Below are positions 25,575-32,445 of a DNA stretch of 64,000 bases, piece after piece. Position 1 is the first letter of the stretch. Every line of letters starts with the position of its first letter. Both the position numbers and the translations under genes were made by a program. The notes beneath the pieces are model-generated. The model saw nothing but the letters and a program-made list of their open reading frames with translations, had not been told where the DNA came from and did not search any database. Source of the DNA: Achromobacter pestifer (GTDB taxonomy: Bacteria > Pseudomonadota > Gammaproteobacteria > Burkholderiales > Burkholderiaceae_B); contig NZ_CADIJX010000013.1 in assembly GCF_902859625.1 (NCBI RefSeq), positions 1 through 64,000 of the forward strand. The letters run 5' to 3'.

Positions 25575-25640
25575 TCAGACAGGCATGCCGGCGCCATGCA
25601 CGTGGCGCGATCGAGGCTCGGGGTCTAAGGCACTAGGCAT
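25575..25640 (-). CDS. candidate MgtL-like leader peptide
   Basis: A 21-residue ORF starting MPSALDPEPRSR and ending AGMPV. Its Shine-Dalgarno AGGAGA is 4 bases before the ATG, the best in this region. It follows the small ACT-like gene by 29 bp and precedes mgtA by 321 nt. In E. coli/Salmonella, MgtL (which starts MEPDPTPLPRRR) senses low Mg2+ because alternating acidic residues and prolines destabilise the ribosome. Here the DPEP run followed by arginines has the same composition. No similarity search was possible; the analogy rests on position, size and composition. Confidence 0.5.
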   Translation of the reverse strand: MPSALDPEPRSRHVHGAGMPV

Positions 25641-25669
25641 GATCTCTCCTGTGGAAAATGACGCTGGCG

Positions 25670-26005
25670 TCAGGCCATCGCGGCGGCTTGCGCGCCGAAA
25701 TGCACGTGGCGCACGGCGGGATTGGCGCTCAGGCGGCGGGCTTGCGACATCAGTTCCGCCCGCAGTTCCGGGGGGCAATTGACGGTAATGCACGCCGACG
25801 CCATGCTCGGGTCCTGGCCCTGGTCGATCTGCACTTGCGAGACATCCAGGCCGGCGGCGCTGAAGTCCAGGCAGATCTGCTTGCGCAAGGCGCCCAGTTC
25901 GTCGCGCGGACAGATAACCGTCAAACGCGACGTGCCGCGACGGCGGCCCAAGGCGGTGGCACGGTCCACGCCAGCGCGGCGTAGGAACAAGTCGAAGAAA
26001 CGCAT
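25670..26005 (-). CDS. stand-alone ACT-like domain resembling the MgtC C-terminal domain
   Basis: A 111-residue cytosolic protein starting MRFFDLFLRRAG with a strong GGAGG 5 bases before the ATG. Residues 25-105 show an ACT-like beta-alpha pattern: SRLTVICPRDELGALRKQIC, GLDVSQVQIDQGQDP, ACITVNCPPELRAELMSQARRLSANPAVRHVHFG. This resembles the soluble C-terminal domain of MgtC/SapB, which normally follows five membrane helices; none are present here. It precedes the leader peptide and mgtA on the same strand, so a regulatory role in Mg2+ uptake is plausible. I infer the relationship from pattern, not from a search. Confidence 0.7.
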   Translation of the reverse strand: MRFFDLFLRRAGVDRATALGRRRGTSRLTVICPRDELGALRKQICLDFSAAGLDVSQVQIDQGQDPSMASACITVNCPPELRAELMSQARRLSANPAVRHVHFGAQAAAMA

Positions 26006-26254
26006 AACGACCTCCATTGCAAGAATGGGGAGCGTGATCACGAGTACGCGCGCGCACCTGCGCCGCGCATGACGTACGGGCACAAGACGTGCACGAACGC
26101 TGGCGCTGCGGCAAGCGGCGGTTCTGGCGGTAATGTTGGGGAGATTCCCGGCAAGCCGAAGGCCTGCACTATTGCCTGGGTGTGGACCCGGGGCTTGGGA
26201 TACGCCGCAACCTGTATGACAGGATGCGGCAGATGGAGCTCTGCGTGTTTCCTG
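26006..26254 (-). other. gene-free leader upstream of the ACT-like gene
   Basis: About 250 bp without a convincing gene on either strand. If the promoter at 26340-26368 is used, this becomes part of a roughly 330-nt 5' leader. Pieces of open frame exist but have no ribosome-binding site or codon bias like the neighbours. Confidence 0.4.
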
Positions 26255-26308
26255 TCAGACAGCGAGGTCGATGCAAGATCGACTACTTTCGCCGGAATCG
26301 GTATTCAC
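26255..26308 (-). CDS. possible 17-residue leader ORF upstream of the ACT-like gene
   Basis: A GTG start preceded 8 bases upstream by AGGAG opens a 17-codon frame (MNTDSGESSRSCIDLAV). It is placed directly after the promoter at 26340-26368, so it would be the first ORF of the long leader. Two hairpins overlap it: GTCGAT/ATCGAC (26267-26283) and CTGTC/GACAG (26252-26262). Coding is uncertain. Confidence 0.3.
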   Translation of the reverse strand: MNTDSGESSRSCIDLAV

Positions 26309-26339
26309 GAAGACTGCTCCTGAGATGGATAACAGGCGG

Positions 26340-26368
26340 ATTTTACGCGGGTTTCCACTGATGGACAA
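26340..26368 (-). promoter_or_regulatory. sigma-70-like promoter for the ACT-like gene and mgtA
   Basis: On the minus strand TTGTCC (complement of 26363-26368) and TAAAAT (complement of 26340-26345) are separated by 17 bp. It lies between the exporter terminator and the ACT-like gene. Confidence 0.6.
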
Positions 26369-26410
26369 GGTTTATGCCGCCTAAAACGCATAAACAACAG
26401 ACAAAAAGAA

Positions 26411-26457
26411 TGCAAAAGCGGCGCAGAGCCATGCAACCCGCACAGGTCTTGCGCCGC
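26411..26457 (-). terminator. terminator of the CaCA exchanger gene
   Basis: On the minus strand GCGGCGCA and TGCGCCGC (arms 26450-26457 and 26418-26425) form an 8-bp stem with a 24-nt loop, followed by TTTT and then more Ts. It lies about 20 bp past the exchanger stop. Confidence 0.65.
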
Positions 26458-26477
26458 CGCTCCTGCCAGACCCCGGG

Positions 26478-27482
26478 TCAGGCGTAAAAGTGCCAGCCCA
26501 GATATGCCGCGAACAGCGCGTAGAAGCCGCCTACCGCCGACAAGGCCGGCACGCTCATGACCGATCGGCGAAAGCGCAGCCACAGCAGGCCGATCGACAG
26601 CATCGTGAACAGACCCGCGGCCAACAAGGGCGCATCCAGCAGCCACGGCGTCATGAAGATGCCCAGCGCGCTGGGGATGGTGGCCTGGATCATCATCGCG
26701 CCCGAGATGTTGGCCAGTGCCAGGCGTTCCTTGCCCTGGCGCACCCAGATCAGCGCGTTCATGATTTCGGGCAGTTCCGTGGCCACCGGAGCCAGCAGCA
26801 ACGCGGCCACGTGCGGTGACGCGCCCATGGCCACGCCAAGCACTTCAATCTGGTTCACGAATACGTGTGAAGCGCCGGCGATGACCACCAGCGCCAGGAT
26901 CGTCTGCGTGGCGGCCCAGAACATCGAGGGCTCTTCGTCCCGAGGGCGCAGCTTCAGCGGCTCCAGGTCCTCGACGTCGGCGCGTTCCTCGTCATGGCTC
27001 AGTTCGCGCTTGATGTACAGCCCGTATGTGGCCAGGAACAGGATGCCCAGCCACGGCTTCCATGCAAAGGCCAACAACCCCAAGCCCACCTTGAAAATGA
27101 AGATGCCCATGAACCAGGCCTGGTCGCGGGCCAACCGGCGCTGGTCCGCGTTGATACAGTTGGCTTGCGTGGACTGGCCCCGGCGCGCGCGCCACAGCGC
27201 AAACCCAACCACGGCGTACGCCAGAGTCGCCAGCACCAAGGGGCCACCCATGGCCGCGCCGACGCCAATATCTTTCTGTTCAGGGGTTTCGCCGAACACG
27301 ACGGCCATGAAGGTGACCGCGCTTTCCGGCAAGGCCGTGCCGAATGCAGCCAGTACGGTGCCGGTGGCGGTAGCGCCCAGATGGAAGCGGTGTCCGACCC
27401 ATTCAACGCCGTTGACGAAGAATTCGCAGGCGAAATAAATCACTGCCGCGGACAGGAAAAACAGAAACAGGGTGAGCAACAT
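26478..27482 (-). CDS. CaCA-superfamily cation exchanger, probably Mn2+ efflux
   Basis: A 334-residue inner-membrane protein of the sodium/calcium exchanger (YrbG-like) family. About ten helices are arranged as two halves, each with an alpha-repeat: FGTALPESAVTFMAV near residue 45 and LAPVATELPEIMNALIW near 240. A charged loop (ELSHDEERADVEDLEPLKLRPRDEE) separates them. By sequence alone it would be called a Ca2+/Na+ antiporter, but a yybP-ykoY Mn2+ riboswitch lies in its leader. Genes under that element usually export manganese or help handle it, so Mn2+ is the likelier substrate. I chose the ATG at 27482; the ribosome-binding site is weak. Confidence 0.88.
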   Translation of the reverse strand: MLLTLFLFFLSAAVIYFACEFFVNGVEWVGHRFHLGATATGTVLAAFGTALPESAVTFMAVVFGETPEQKDIGVGAAMGGPLVLATLAYAVVGFALWRARRGQSTQANCINADQRRLARDQAWFMGIFIFKVGLGLLAFAWKPWLGILFLATYGLYIKRELSHDEERADVEDLEPLKLRPRDEEPSMFWAATQTILALVVIAGASHVFVNQIEVLGVAMGASPHVAALLLAPVATELPEIMNALIWVRQGKERLALANISGAMMIQATIPSALGIFMTPWLLDAPLLAAGLFTMLSIGLLWLRFRRSVMSVPALSAVGGFYALFAAYLGWHFYA

Positions 27483-27556
27483 ATGAACGCAGCCGGACGA
27501 GCAGAAACCAATTGGCGCGACGCTGCGGCTCGCCCGGCCAGGGTGAACGCAACGCG

Positions 27557-27712
27557 GCCAAAGGTCTCGCCTGGCTGATCCATGCGGCGGGCAGGCCGCT
27601 TGCATGGAAACCGTTAGCGCCATGGAGTTCTAGCAACCGCTACGCGGCCCTGAACCACCAAGTCTGTTGACGCTAACTCCTTTGGGGACAAAGGATGGCT
27701 ACTCCCCAATGA
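27557..27712 (-). ncRNA. yybP-ykoY (manganese) riboswitch
   Basis: On the minus strand the conserved blocks appear in order: TTGGGGAGTAGCC (complement of about 27697-27710), GTCAACA (about 27665-27672), and GGCGAGACCTTTGGCC (complement of 27557-27572). These are the hallmark single-stranded elements of the yybP-ykoY family, a Mn2+ sensor. It lies between a promoter (27723-27750) and the exchanger gene, in the right orientation. No classical terminator is seen right after it, so control may be at translation. Confidence 0.85.
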
Positions 27713-27722
27713 CAGAGCCGCG

Positions 27723-27750
27723 ATTGTAGCAGCGCAAACATGACCGTCCA
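27723..27750 (-). promoter_or_regulatory. promoter for the riboswitch transcript
   Basis: On the minus strand TGGACG (complement of 27745-27750) and TACAAT (complement of 27723-27728) are 16 bp apart. Transcription would begin a few bases before the riboswitch 5' block. The rest of the gap (27483-27860) holds no gene. Confidence 0.5.
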
Positions 27751-27860
27751 GTGAATCCCATGCGAGCGCCGCAGGATCGCGCCTGCTGTTGTTTCTGCGC
27801 GATAGCGGGGTAAAGTAGGCCGCATCCACACCTTTCGCGGGGTTCGCGCCCCTGTCCACC

Positions 27861-29204
27861 ATGAGCCTGCCTCCCGACGACATCGCCCCCTTTGCCGCCC
27901 GGCGCCAACGCCTGATGGAACGGATGCGCGCCGACGGCGGCGGCATCGCCATCGTGCCCACCGCGCCCGAGGCGATCCGCAACCGGGACGCCGAATATCC
28001 CTACCGCCACGACAGTGATTTCTTTTATCTCACCGGCTTTACCGAGCCGGGCGCGTGGTTGGTGCTGATCGCGGGCGCGACCGATCGCGCCGTGCTGTTT
28101 TGCCGCCCCCGTCACGTTGAACACGAAATCTGGGAAGGCAAGCGCTTTGGCCCCGAGGCGGCAGCAGAGTATTTCGGTTTCGATGATGCCCACGCGCTCG
28201 ACGCGCTGGACGAACTGGTGCCCACGCTGATGCTGGACCACCCGACCCTTTACGCCCCGTTGGCGGGCGACAAGCGCACCGACGGCCGCCTGCACCGCTG
28301 GCTGGCCACGGCCCGCGACGCCAGCCGCGCCGGCCATGCGCCGCCTTCGCGCCAGCAGGACATCCGTCCGCTGTTGGCGGACATGCGACTGATCAAAGAC
28401 CCCACCGAAATCGCCGCGATGCGGCGCGCGGCGAAAATCTCCGCCGGCGCGCATGCGCGCGCCATGCGCGTCGCCCGCGCCGGCATGCACGAATACGAAC
28501 TGGAGGCCGAGCTGCTGTATGAATTCCGCCGTCACGGCGCGCAAAGCGTTGCCTACAACAGCATCGTGGCCACGGGGGCCAACGCCTGCGTGCTGCACTA
28601 CCCTGCGGGCGAAGCCGTGCTGCGCGACGGCGACCTGGTGCTGATCGACGCGGGCTGCGAGGTCGACAGCTATGCCAGCGACATTACCCGGACGTTTCCC
28701 GTGAATGGCCGCTACAGCGGCCCGCAACGCGCGCTGTACGACCTGACCTTGGCGGCGCAGGAAGCCGCTGCCCAAGCCACCGCCCCCGGATGCAGCTTCA
28801 ACGATGGCCACGAAGCCGCGCTGCGCGTGCTGGCGCAAGGCATGCTGGACTTGAAACTGTTGAAGGGCACGTTGGACGGCGTGCTGGAATCTGGCGACTA
28901 CAGCCGCTTCTACATGCACCGCACCGGCCACTGGCTGGGCCTGGACGTCCATGACGTGGGCGATTACCGGCAGCCTGGCCCTGCCCAGGGCGCCGACCGG
29001 GCGTGGCGCAAGCTGGAACGGGGAATGATGTTGACGATAGAACCGGGCATCTATGTACGCCCGGCGGACGATGTGCCGGAAAGCTACTGGAACATCGGCA
29101 TTCGTATCGAGGACGACGCGCTGGTCACGGACGAAGGCTGTGAACTGATCACGCGCGGCGTGCCGGTGCAGGCCAGTGAGATCGAAGCACTGATGCGCGA
29201 GTAG
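27861..29204 (+). CDS. pepP: Xaa-Pro aminopeptidase
   Basis: A 447-residue aminopeptidase P that removes N-terminal residues preceding proline. An N-terminal domain (about residues 1-175, FFYLTGFTEPGAWLVL) is followed by the pita-bread metal domain. The five dinuclear-metal ligands are visible: the two Asp in LIDAGCEVDSYASDITRTF, His in HRTGHWLGLDVHD, Glu in TIEPGIYV and Glu in GIRIEDD. It is 380 bp from and divergent to the riboswitch-controlled exchanger, and convergent with the TM2 gene. Confidence 0.96.
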   Translation: MSLPPDDIAPFAARRQRLMERMRADGGGIAIVPTAPEAIRNRDAEYPYRHDSDFFYLTGFTEPGAWLVLIAGATDRAVLFCRPRHVEHEIWEGKRFGPEAAAEYFGFDDAHALDALDELVPTLMLDHPTLYAPLAGDKRTDGRLHRWLATARDASRAGHAPPSRQQDIRPLLADMRLIKDPTEIAAMRRAAKISAGAHARAMRVARAGMHEYELEAELLYEFRRHGAQSVAYNSIVATGANACVLHYPAGEAVLRDGDLVLIDAGCEVDSYASDITRTFPVNGRYSGPQRALYDLTLAAQEAAAQATAPGCSFNDGHEAALRVLAQGMLDLKLLKGTLDGVLESGDYSRFYMHRTGHWLGLDVHDVGDYRQPGPAQGADRAWRKLERGMMLTIEPGIYVRPADDVPESYWNIGIRIEDDALVTDEGCELITRGVPVQASEIEALMRE

Positions 29205-29209
29205 TCCGG

Positions 29210-29674
29210 CTAGAGCACCAGCCCGTCCAGCCAGCCCATCGCCACCCAGACGTACACCACGACCATGGCGATGGCGAACATCGAGACGACGGAACCCACC
29301 AGACAGGCCAGGATGGCCACCAGCACCGGCCCCCAGCCCGTGGCCGAGGGGCGGCCCAGGCCATCGTTGTACAGACGATCGAATTTCTCGTCCGACATCA
29401 GCGAGAACACCGCACTTTCAATGAACCCGTCGATCATCGGAATGAAGACCAGGAAAAACGCGGGGTTGTCGTACCAGACGGGATAGAAGCGGAACGCGCA
29501 AAACAGGCACACCAGCGATAGCGTGGTCACCAACCAGGCGTGCCGGCGTCCCAGGTACCACCAATGGGCGCCCAGCCAGCCGAACAGGCAGGCCAACAGC
29601 CCCACGGCGACTTTGCCGCGCGGGCGGCGGGCGGATACGGCGGACAGCGAAGGGGAAACCTGAACCTGCGTCAT
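29210..29674 (-). CDS. TM2-domain-like membrane protein
   Basis: A 154-residue protein. After a polar N terminus come hydrophobic segments. The first pair (VAVGLLACLFGWLGAHWWYLGRRHAWLVTTLSLVCLF) has the TM2-domain pattern, with glycines and an LGR loop. A third hydrophobic hairpin follows (FFLVFIPMIDGFIESAVF), and a last segment near the C terminus (VLVAILACLVGSVVSMFAIAMVVVYVWVAM). Function is unknown; TM2 proteins are a broad class. I chose the ATG at 29674 over a TTG 9 bases upstream. It converges on pepP, with 5 bp between stops. Confidence 0.75.
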   Translation of the reverse strand: MTQVQVSPSLSAVSARRPRGKVAVGLLACLFGWLGAHWWYLGRRHAWLVTTLSLVCLFCAFRFYPVWYDNPAFFLVFIPMIDGFIESAVFSLMSDEKFDRLYNDGLGRPSATGWGPVLVAILACLVGSVVSMFAIAMVVVYVWVAMGWLDGLVL

Positions 29675-29753
29675 ATCAATCAACCGGAAGGGTGGGCCGC
29701 GCGACCCGCCGCGCCGGCTGTCCCGGATTGTAGTGGACGGTTAAAATCCGGAC

Positions 29754-30923
29754 ATGACTGCATCTGCCTTCGACATTGCGATTCTTGGCGCCGGCCCCGT
29801 GGGCCGCGTGCTGGCCCTGATGTTGGCGCGTGTGGCACCGGATCCGGCACGCATCGCCTTGCTGGCGGGTGCCGCCCCGGCGCCAACCACGCCCGCTGCC
29901 GCCGTGCCTGCCGCCGACCCGCGTGTGCTGGCCATGAACCACGGCAGCCGCGTGCTGCTGGAATCACTGCATGCCTGGCCGGATCGGTCGGCCGACATCC
30001 GCAACATCCACGTATCGCAGCGCGGACGGCTGGGCCGCACCGTGATCCAGAACACCGACTTCGGTGTGCCGCAGCTGGGCAGCGTGGTCGCCTATTCGGG
30101 GTTGCACGCCAAGCTGGACGAGTGCGTGGCCGCCTGTGGCGTCACCGTCCTGTCCGGCCCCTCCGCGCAGGTGGACCACCAGGACGCCGATGGCGTGCGC
30201 ATCATTCAGGGCGACAAGACGCTGCTGTGCCAGGTCGCCGTGCAGTCCGACGGCGCGGGCGCGACCGATCTGCGCCGCGACTACGGCCAGCACGCCGTGC
30301 TGACCACCGCGCATGCCACCCTGCCCCGCCGTGGCTGGGCCTGGGAACGCTTTACCGCCGAAGGGCCGCTGGCCCTGCTGCCCCACCCCCAGACGCCAGA
30401 CGCCTACTCGGTGGTGTGGTGCAGCGCCCCGGATCGTGCCACCGAGCTGGCCGCGCTGGACAACGCCGCCTTCTCGAACGCACTGTCCCTCGCCTTCGGC
30501 GACCGCCTGGGCCGATTGTCCAGCCAAGCCCCCCGCCACGTCTTTCCGCTGGCCCTGGCCGCCCGCCGGGCGCAGGTGCAAGGGCGCGTTGCCGCCATCG
30601 GCAATGCCGCCCAGACGCTGCACCCCGTCGCGGGCCAGGGCTTGAACCTGGGACTGCGTGACGCGGCAAGACTGGCCCAGACGCTGGCCGGCTGGCTGGC
30701 CCGCCCCGAGGCCAGTCCGACGGCCTTGCTGGCCGAATTCGCCCGGGCTCGCCAGATTGACCGCGTCATCACGGCCGGCCTGACGGACCTGATGCCCCGC
30801 GTGTTCTCCACTGGCCTGGCGCCGGTGGAACACGCCTGCGGCCTGGCCTTGCTGGGCATGGATCTGGCGTCTCCGCTGCGCGCACCGCTGGCTCAACATC
30901 TGCTGCAAGGTTTCCGCGCCTGA
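29754..30923 (+). CDS. UbiH/UbiF/VisC/COQ6 family FAD-dependent hydroxylase
   Basis: A 389-residue flavoprotein monooxygenase. It has the N-terminal FAD fold FDIAILGAGPVGRVLALML, then a family NADPH/FAD segment, and the C-terminal IGNAAQTLHPVAGQGLNLGLRDAARLAQTL typical of ubiquinone-biosynthesis hydroxylases. It likely hydroxylates an intermediate of ubiquinone synthesis, but UbiH, UbiF and UbiI cannot be told apart from here. TAAAAT at 29742-29747 lies 6 bases before the ATG, so the transcript may be leaderless. Confidence 0.92.
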   Translation: MTASAFDIAILGAGPVGRVLALMLARVAPDPARIALLAGAAPAPTTPAAAVPAADPRVLAMNHGSRVLLESLHAWPDRSADIRNIHVSQRGRLGRTVIQNTDFGVPQLGSVVAYSGLHAKLDECVAACGVTVLSGPSAQVDHQDADGVRIIQGDKTLLCQVAVQSDGAGATDLRRDYGQHAVLTTAHATLPRRGWAWERFTAEGPLALLPHPQTPDAYSVVWCSAPDRATELAALDNAAFSNALSLAFGDRLGRLSSQAPRHVFPLALAARRAQVQGRVAAIGNAAQTLHPVAGQGLNLGLRDAARLAQTLAGWLARPEASPTALLAEFARARQIDRVITAGLTDLMPRVFSTGLAPVEHACGLALLGMDLASPLRAPLAQHLLQGFRA

Positions 30924-31039
30924 TTCCGCCGCGATCCTGCCCCTGCCGGGGTACGGAATCGTCTGCTTTCGCCCCCATTTGTTACCAAGCTGTTGCCGGT
31001 AGAAAATGGGGGTTCGATCGAGCCGGTTAAAATGTGACC

Positions 31040-32065
31040 ATGCGCATAGGCCAATGGACCCTTCCCAACAACGTTCTTGTCGCGCCCATGGCGGGCGTGA
31101 CGGATCGTCCGTTCCGACAACTTTGCAAGAAGTTGGGGGCGGGCTATGCCGTGTCGGAAATGGCCGCCAGCAACCCCAAGCTATGGGATAGCGTCAAGAC
31201 GTCGCGCCGCCTGAACCACGATGGCGAGATTGCCCCCATTTCCGTGCAGATTGCCGGCGCCGATCCCGCCATGATGGCCGAAGCGGCGGTCTTCAACGCC
31301 GGCAAGGGCGCCCGGATCATCGACATCAACATGGGATGCCCGGTGAAAAAGGTCTGCAACGTGGCGTCCGGCTCGGCGCTGCTGCGCCATGAAGACGTGA
31401 TCGCCCGCATCCTGGACGCCGTTGTATCGGCCTGCGCGCCGCTAGGCGTGCCGGTCACGCTGAAGACCCGCACGGGCTGGGACCGCGACAGCCGCAACGC
31501 GCTGCGCGTGGCGAAACTGGCCGAAAATGCCGGTATCGCCGCCCTGACCCTGCATGGCCGCACACGCGCCGACCTCTATACGGGCGAGGCGGAATATGAC
31601 ACTATCCGCGCCGTCAAGGCAGAGCTCACGATTCCCGTGATCGCAAACGGGGATATCGACTCGCCTGAAAAAGCCAGGCACGTCCTGGATTACACTGGCG
31701 CCGACGCGGTCATGATTGGCCGGGCGGCCCAGGGCCGTCCCTGGATTTTCCGCGAAATCGACCACTACCTGCGCACGGGCGAAACACTGGCCCCTCCCTC
31801 CTATGGGGAAATGCGCGAGCTGCTGCTCGAACATCTCGACGACCACTATCGGTTCTATGGCGAGCACACCGGCGTACGCACGGCGCGCAAGCATATCGGC
31901 TGGTATCTGGACGGCCTGCCGGGCGCGGATTCGTTCTGTGCCCGCATGAACCTGATCGACAACACCCGCGACCAGTGGCGGGCGGTGTCTGATTGGTTCG
32001 ACATCATCTCGCGCGACGGCGAGCCCCACCCGGCGCCGGTCGCAGAAGCCCTGCTGGCGGCATAA
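31040..32065 (+). CDS. dusB: tRNA-dihydrouridine synthase B
   Basis: A 341-residue FMN enzyme that reduces uridine in tRNA. It has APMAGVTDRPFRQL at the N terminus, the catalytic-cysteine region DINMGCPVKKVCNVASGSALL, TRTGWD and ANGDIDSPEKA. The ATG at 31040 gives MRIGQW, matching E. coli DusB; the GTG 6 bases earlier is in frame but less likely. TAAAAT (31028-31033) sits only 6 bases upstream of the ATG. It is the first gene of the dusB-fis operon, and fis follows after 36 bp, as in many proteobacteria. Confidence 0.96.
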   Translation: MRIGQWTLPNNVLVAPMAGVTDRPFRQLCKKLGAGYAVSEMAASNPKLWDSVKTSRRLNHDGEIAPISVQIAGADPAMMAEAAVFNAGKGARIIDINMGCPVKKVCNVASGSALLRHEDVIARILDAVVSACAPLGVPVTLKTRTGWDRDSRNALRVAKLAENAGIAALTLHGRTRADLYTGEAEYDTIRAVKAELTIPVIANGDIDSPEKARHVLDYTGADAVMIGRAAQGRPWIFREIDHYLRTGETLAPPSYGEMRELLLEHLDDHYRFYGEHTGVRTARKHIGWYLDGLPGADSFCARMNLIDNTRDQWRAVSDWFDIISRDGEPHPAPVAEALLAA

Positions 32066-32101
32066 CCGCCTCAACACCAACATAAAAATATCTGTACTCA
32101 A

Positions 32102-32341
32102 ATGAGCAAGAAAGATGTCCTGGAAGAATGCGTGCGCGCCAGCCTGGAGCGCTATTTCGAAGACTTGGGTGAATCCGAGCCCCACGATATGTGGGACATG
32201 GTGATGCGCTGTGTGGAGCGCCCGGTGCTTGAAGTAGCGCTGGAGCGGTCAGGCGGCAACCAGTCGCGGGCATCCGAAATGCTGGGCATCACCCGCAACA
32301 CCCTGCGCAAGAAATTGCTGGCGCACAATATCCAGGTATAG
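32102..32341 (+). CDS. fis: DNA-binding protein Fis
   Basis: A 79-residue Fis protein, the shorter betaproteobacterial form (98 in E. coli), retaining the dimerising helices and the C-terminal helix-turn-helix GGNQSRASEMLGITRNTLRKKL. The N-terminal beta-hairpin arm that contacts the Hin invertase in enterics is missing. Fis bends DNA and affects growth-phase control of rRNA and tRNA genes. It is co-transcribed with dusB. A GC-rich stem-loop separates it from purH. Confidence 0.96.
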   Translation: MSKKDVLEECVRASLERYFEDLGESEPHDMWDMVMRCVERPVLEVALERSGGNQSRASEMLGITRNTLRKKLLAHNIQV

Positions 32342-32350
32342 CTTCTCCGA

Positions 32351-32379
32351 GCGGACGGCCCCTGCCGGGCGCCGTCCGC
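32351..32379 (+). terminator. stem-loop between fis and purH
   Basis: GCGGACGGC (32351-32359) and GCCGTCCGC (32371-32379) are perfect 9-bp arms. The downstream run is C-rich instead of T-rich, so it may only slow RNA polymerase or stabilise the fis mRNA 3' end. Confidence 0.45.
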
Positions 32380-32445
32380 CCCCTCCTCCGATTTCCCATC
32401 CCGACCTGAACGAGAAAGGCACCGCGCCCGACTCCCGTCCCCACC

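Noticed and set aside
26069..26323. An 84-codon plus-strand frame in the mgtA-operon leader region
   Set aside because: No ribosome-binding site, Cys/Gly/Trp-rich random-looking product, and it opposes the promoter and leader of the minus-strand operon.
27699..28952. A 417-codon open frame opposite pepP
   Set aside because: Its product is a low-complexity Val/Gly/Arg/Gln mix, while pepP has all five metal ligands.
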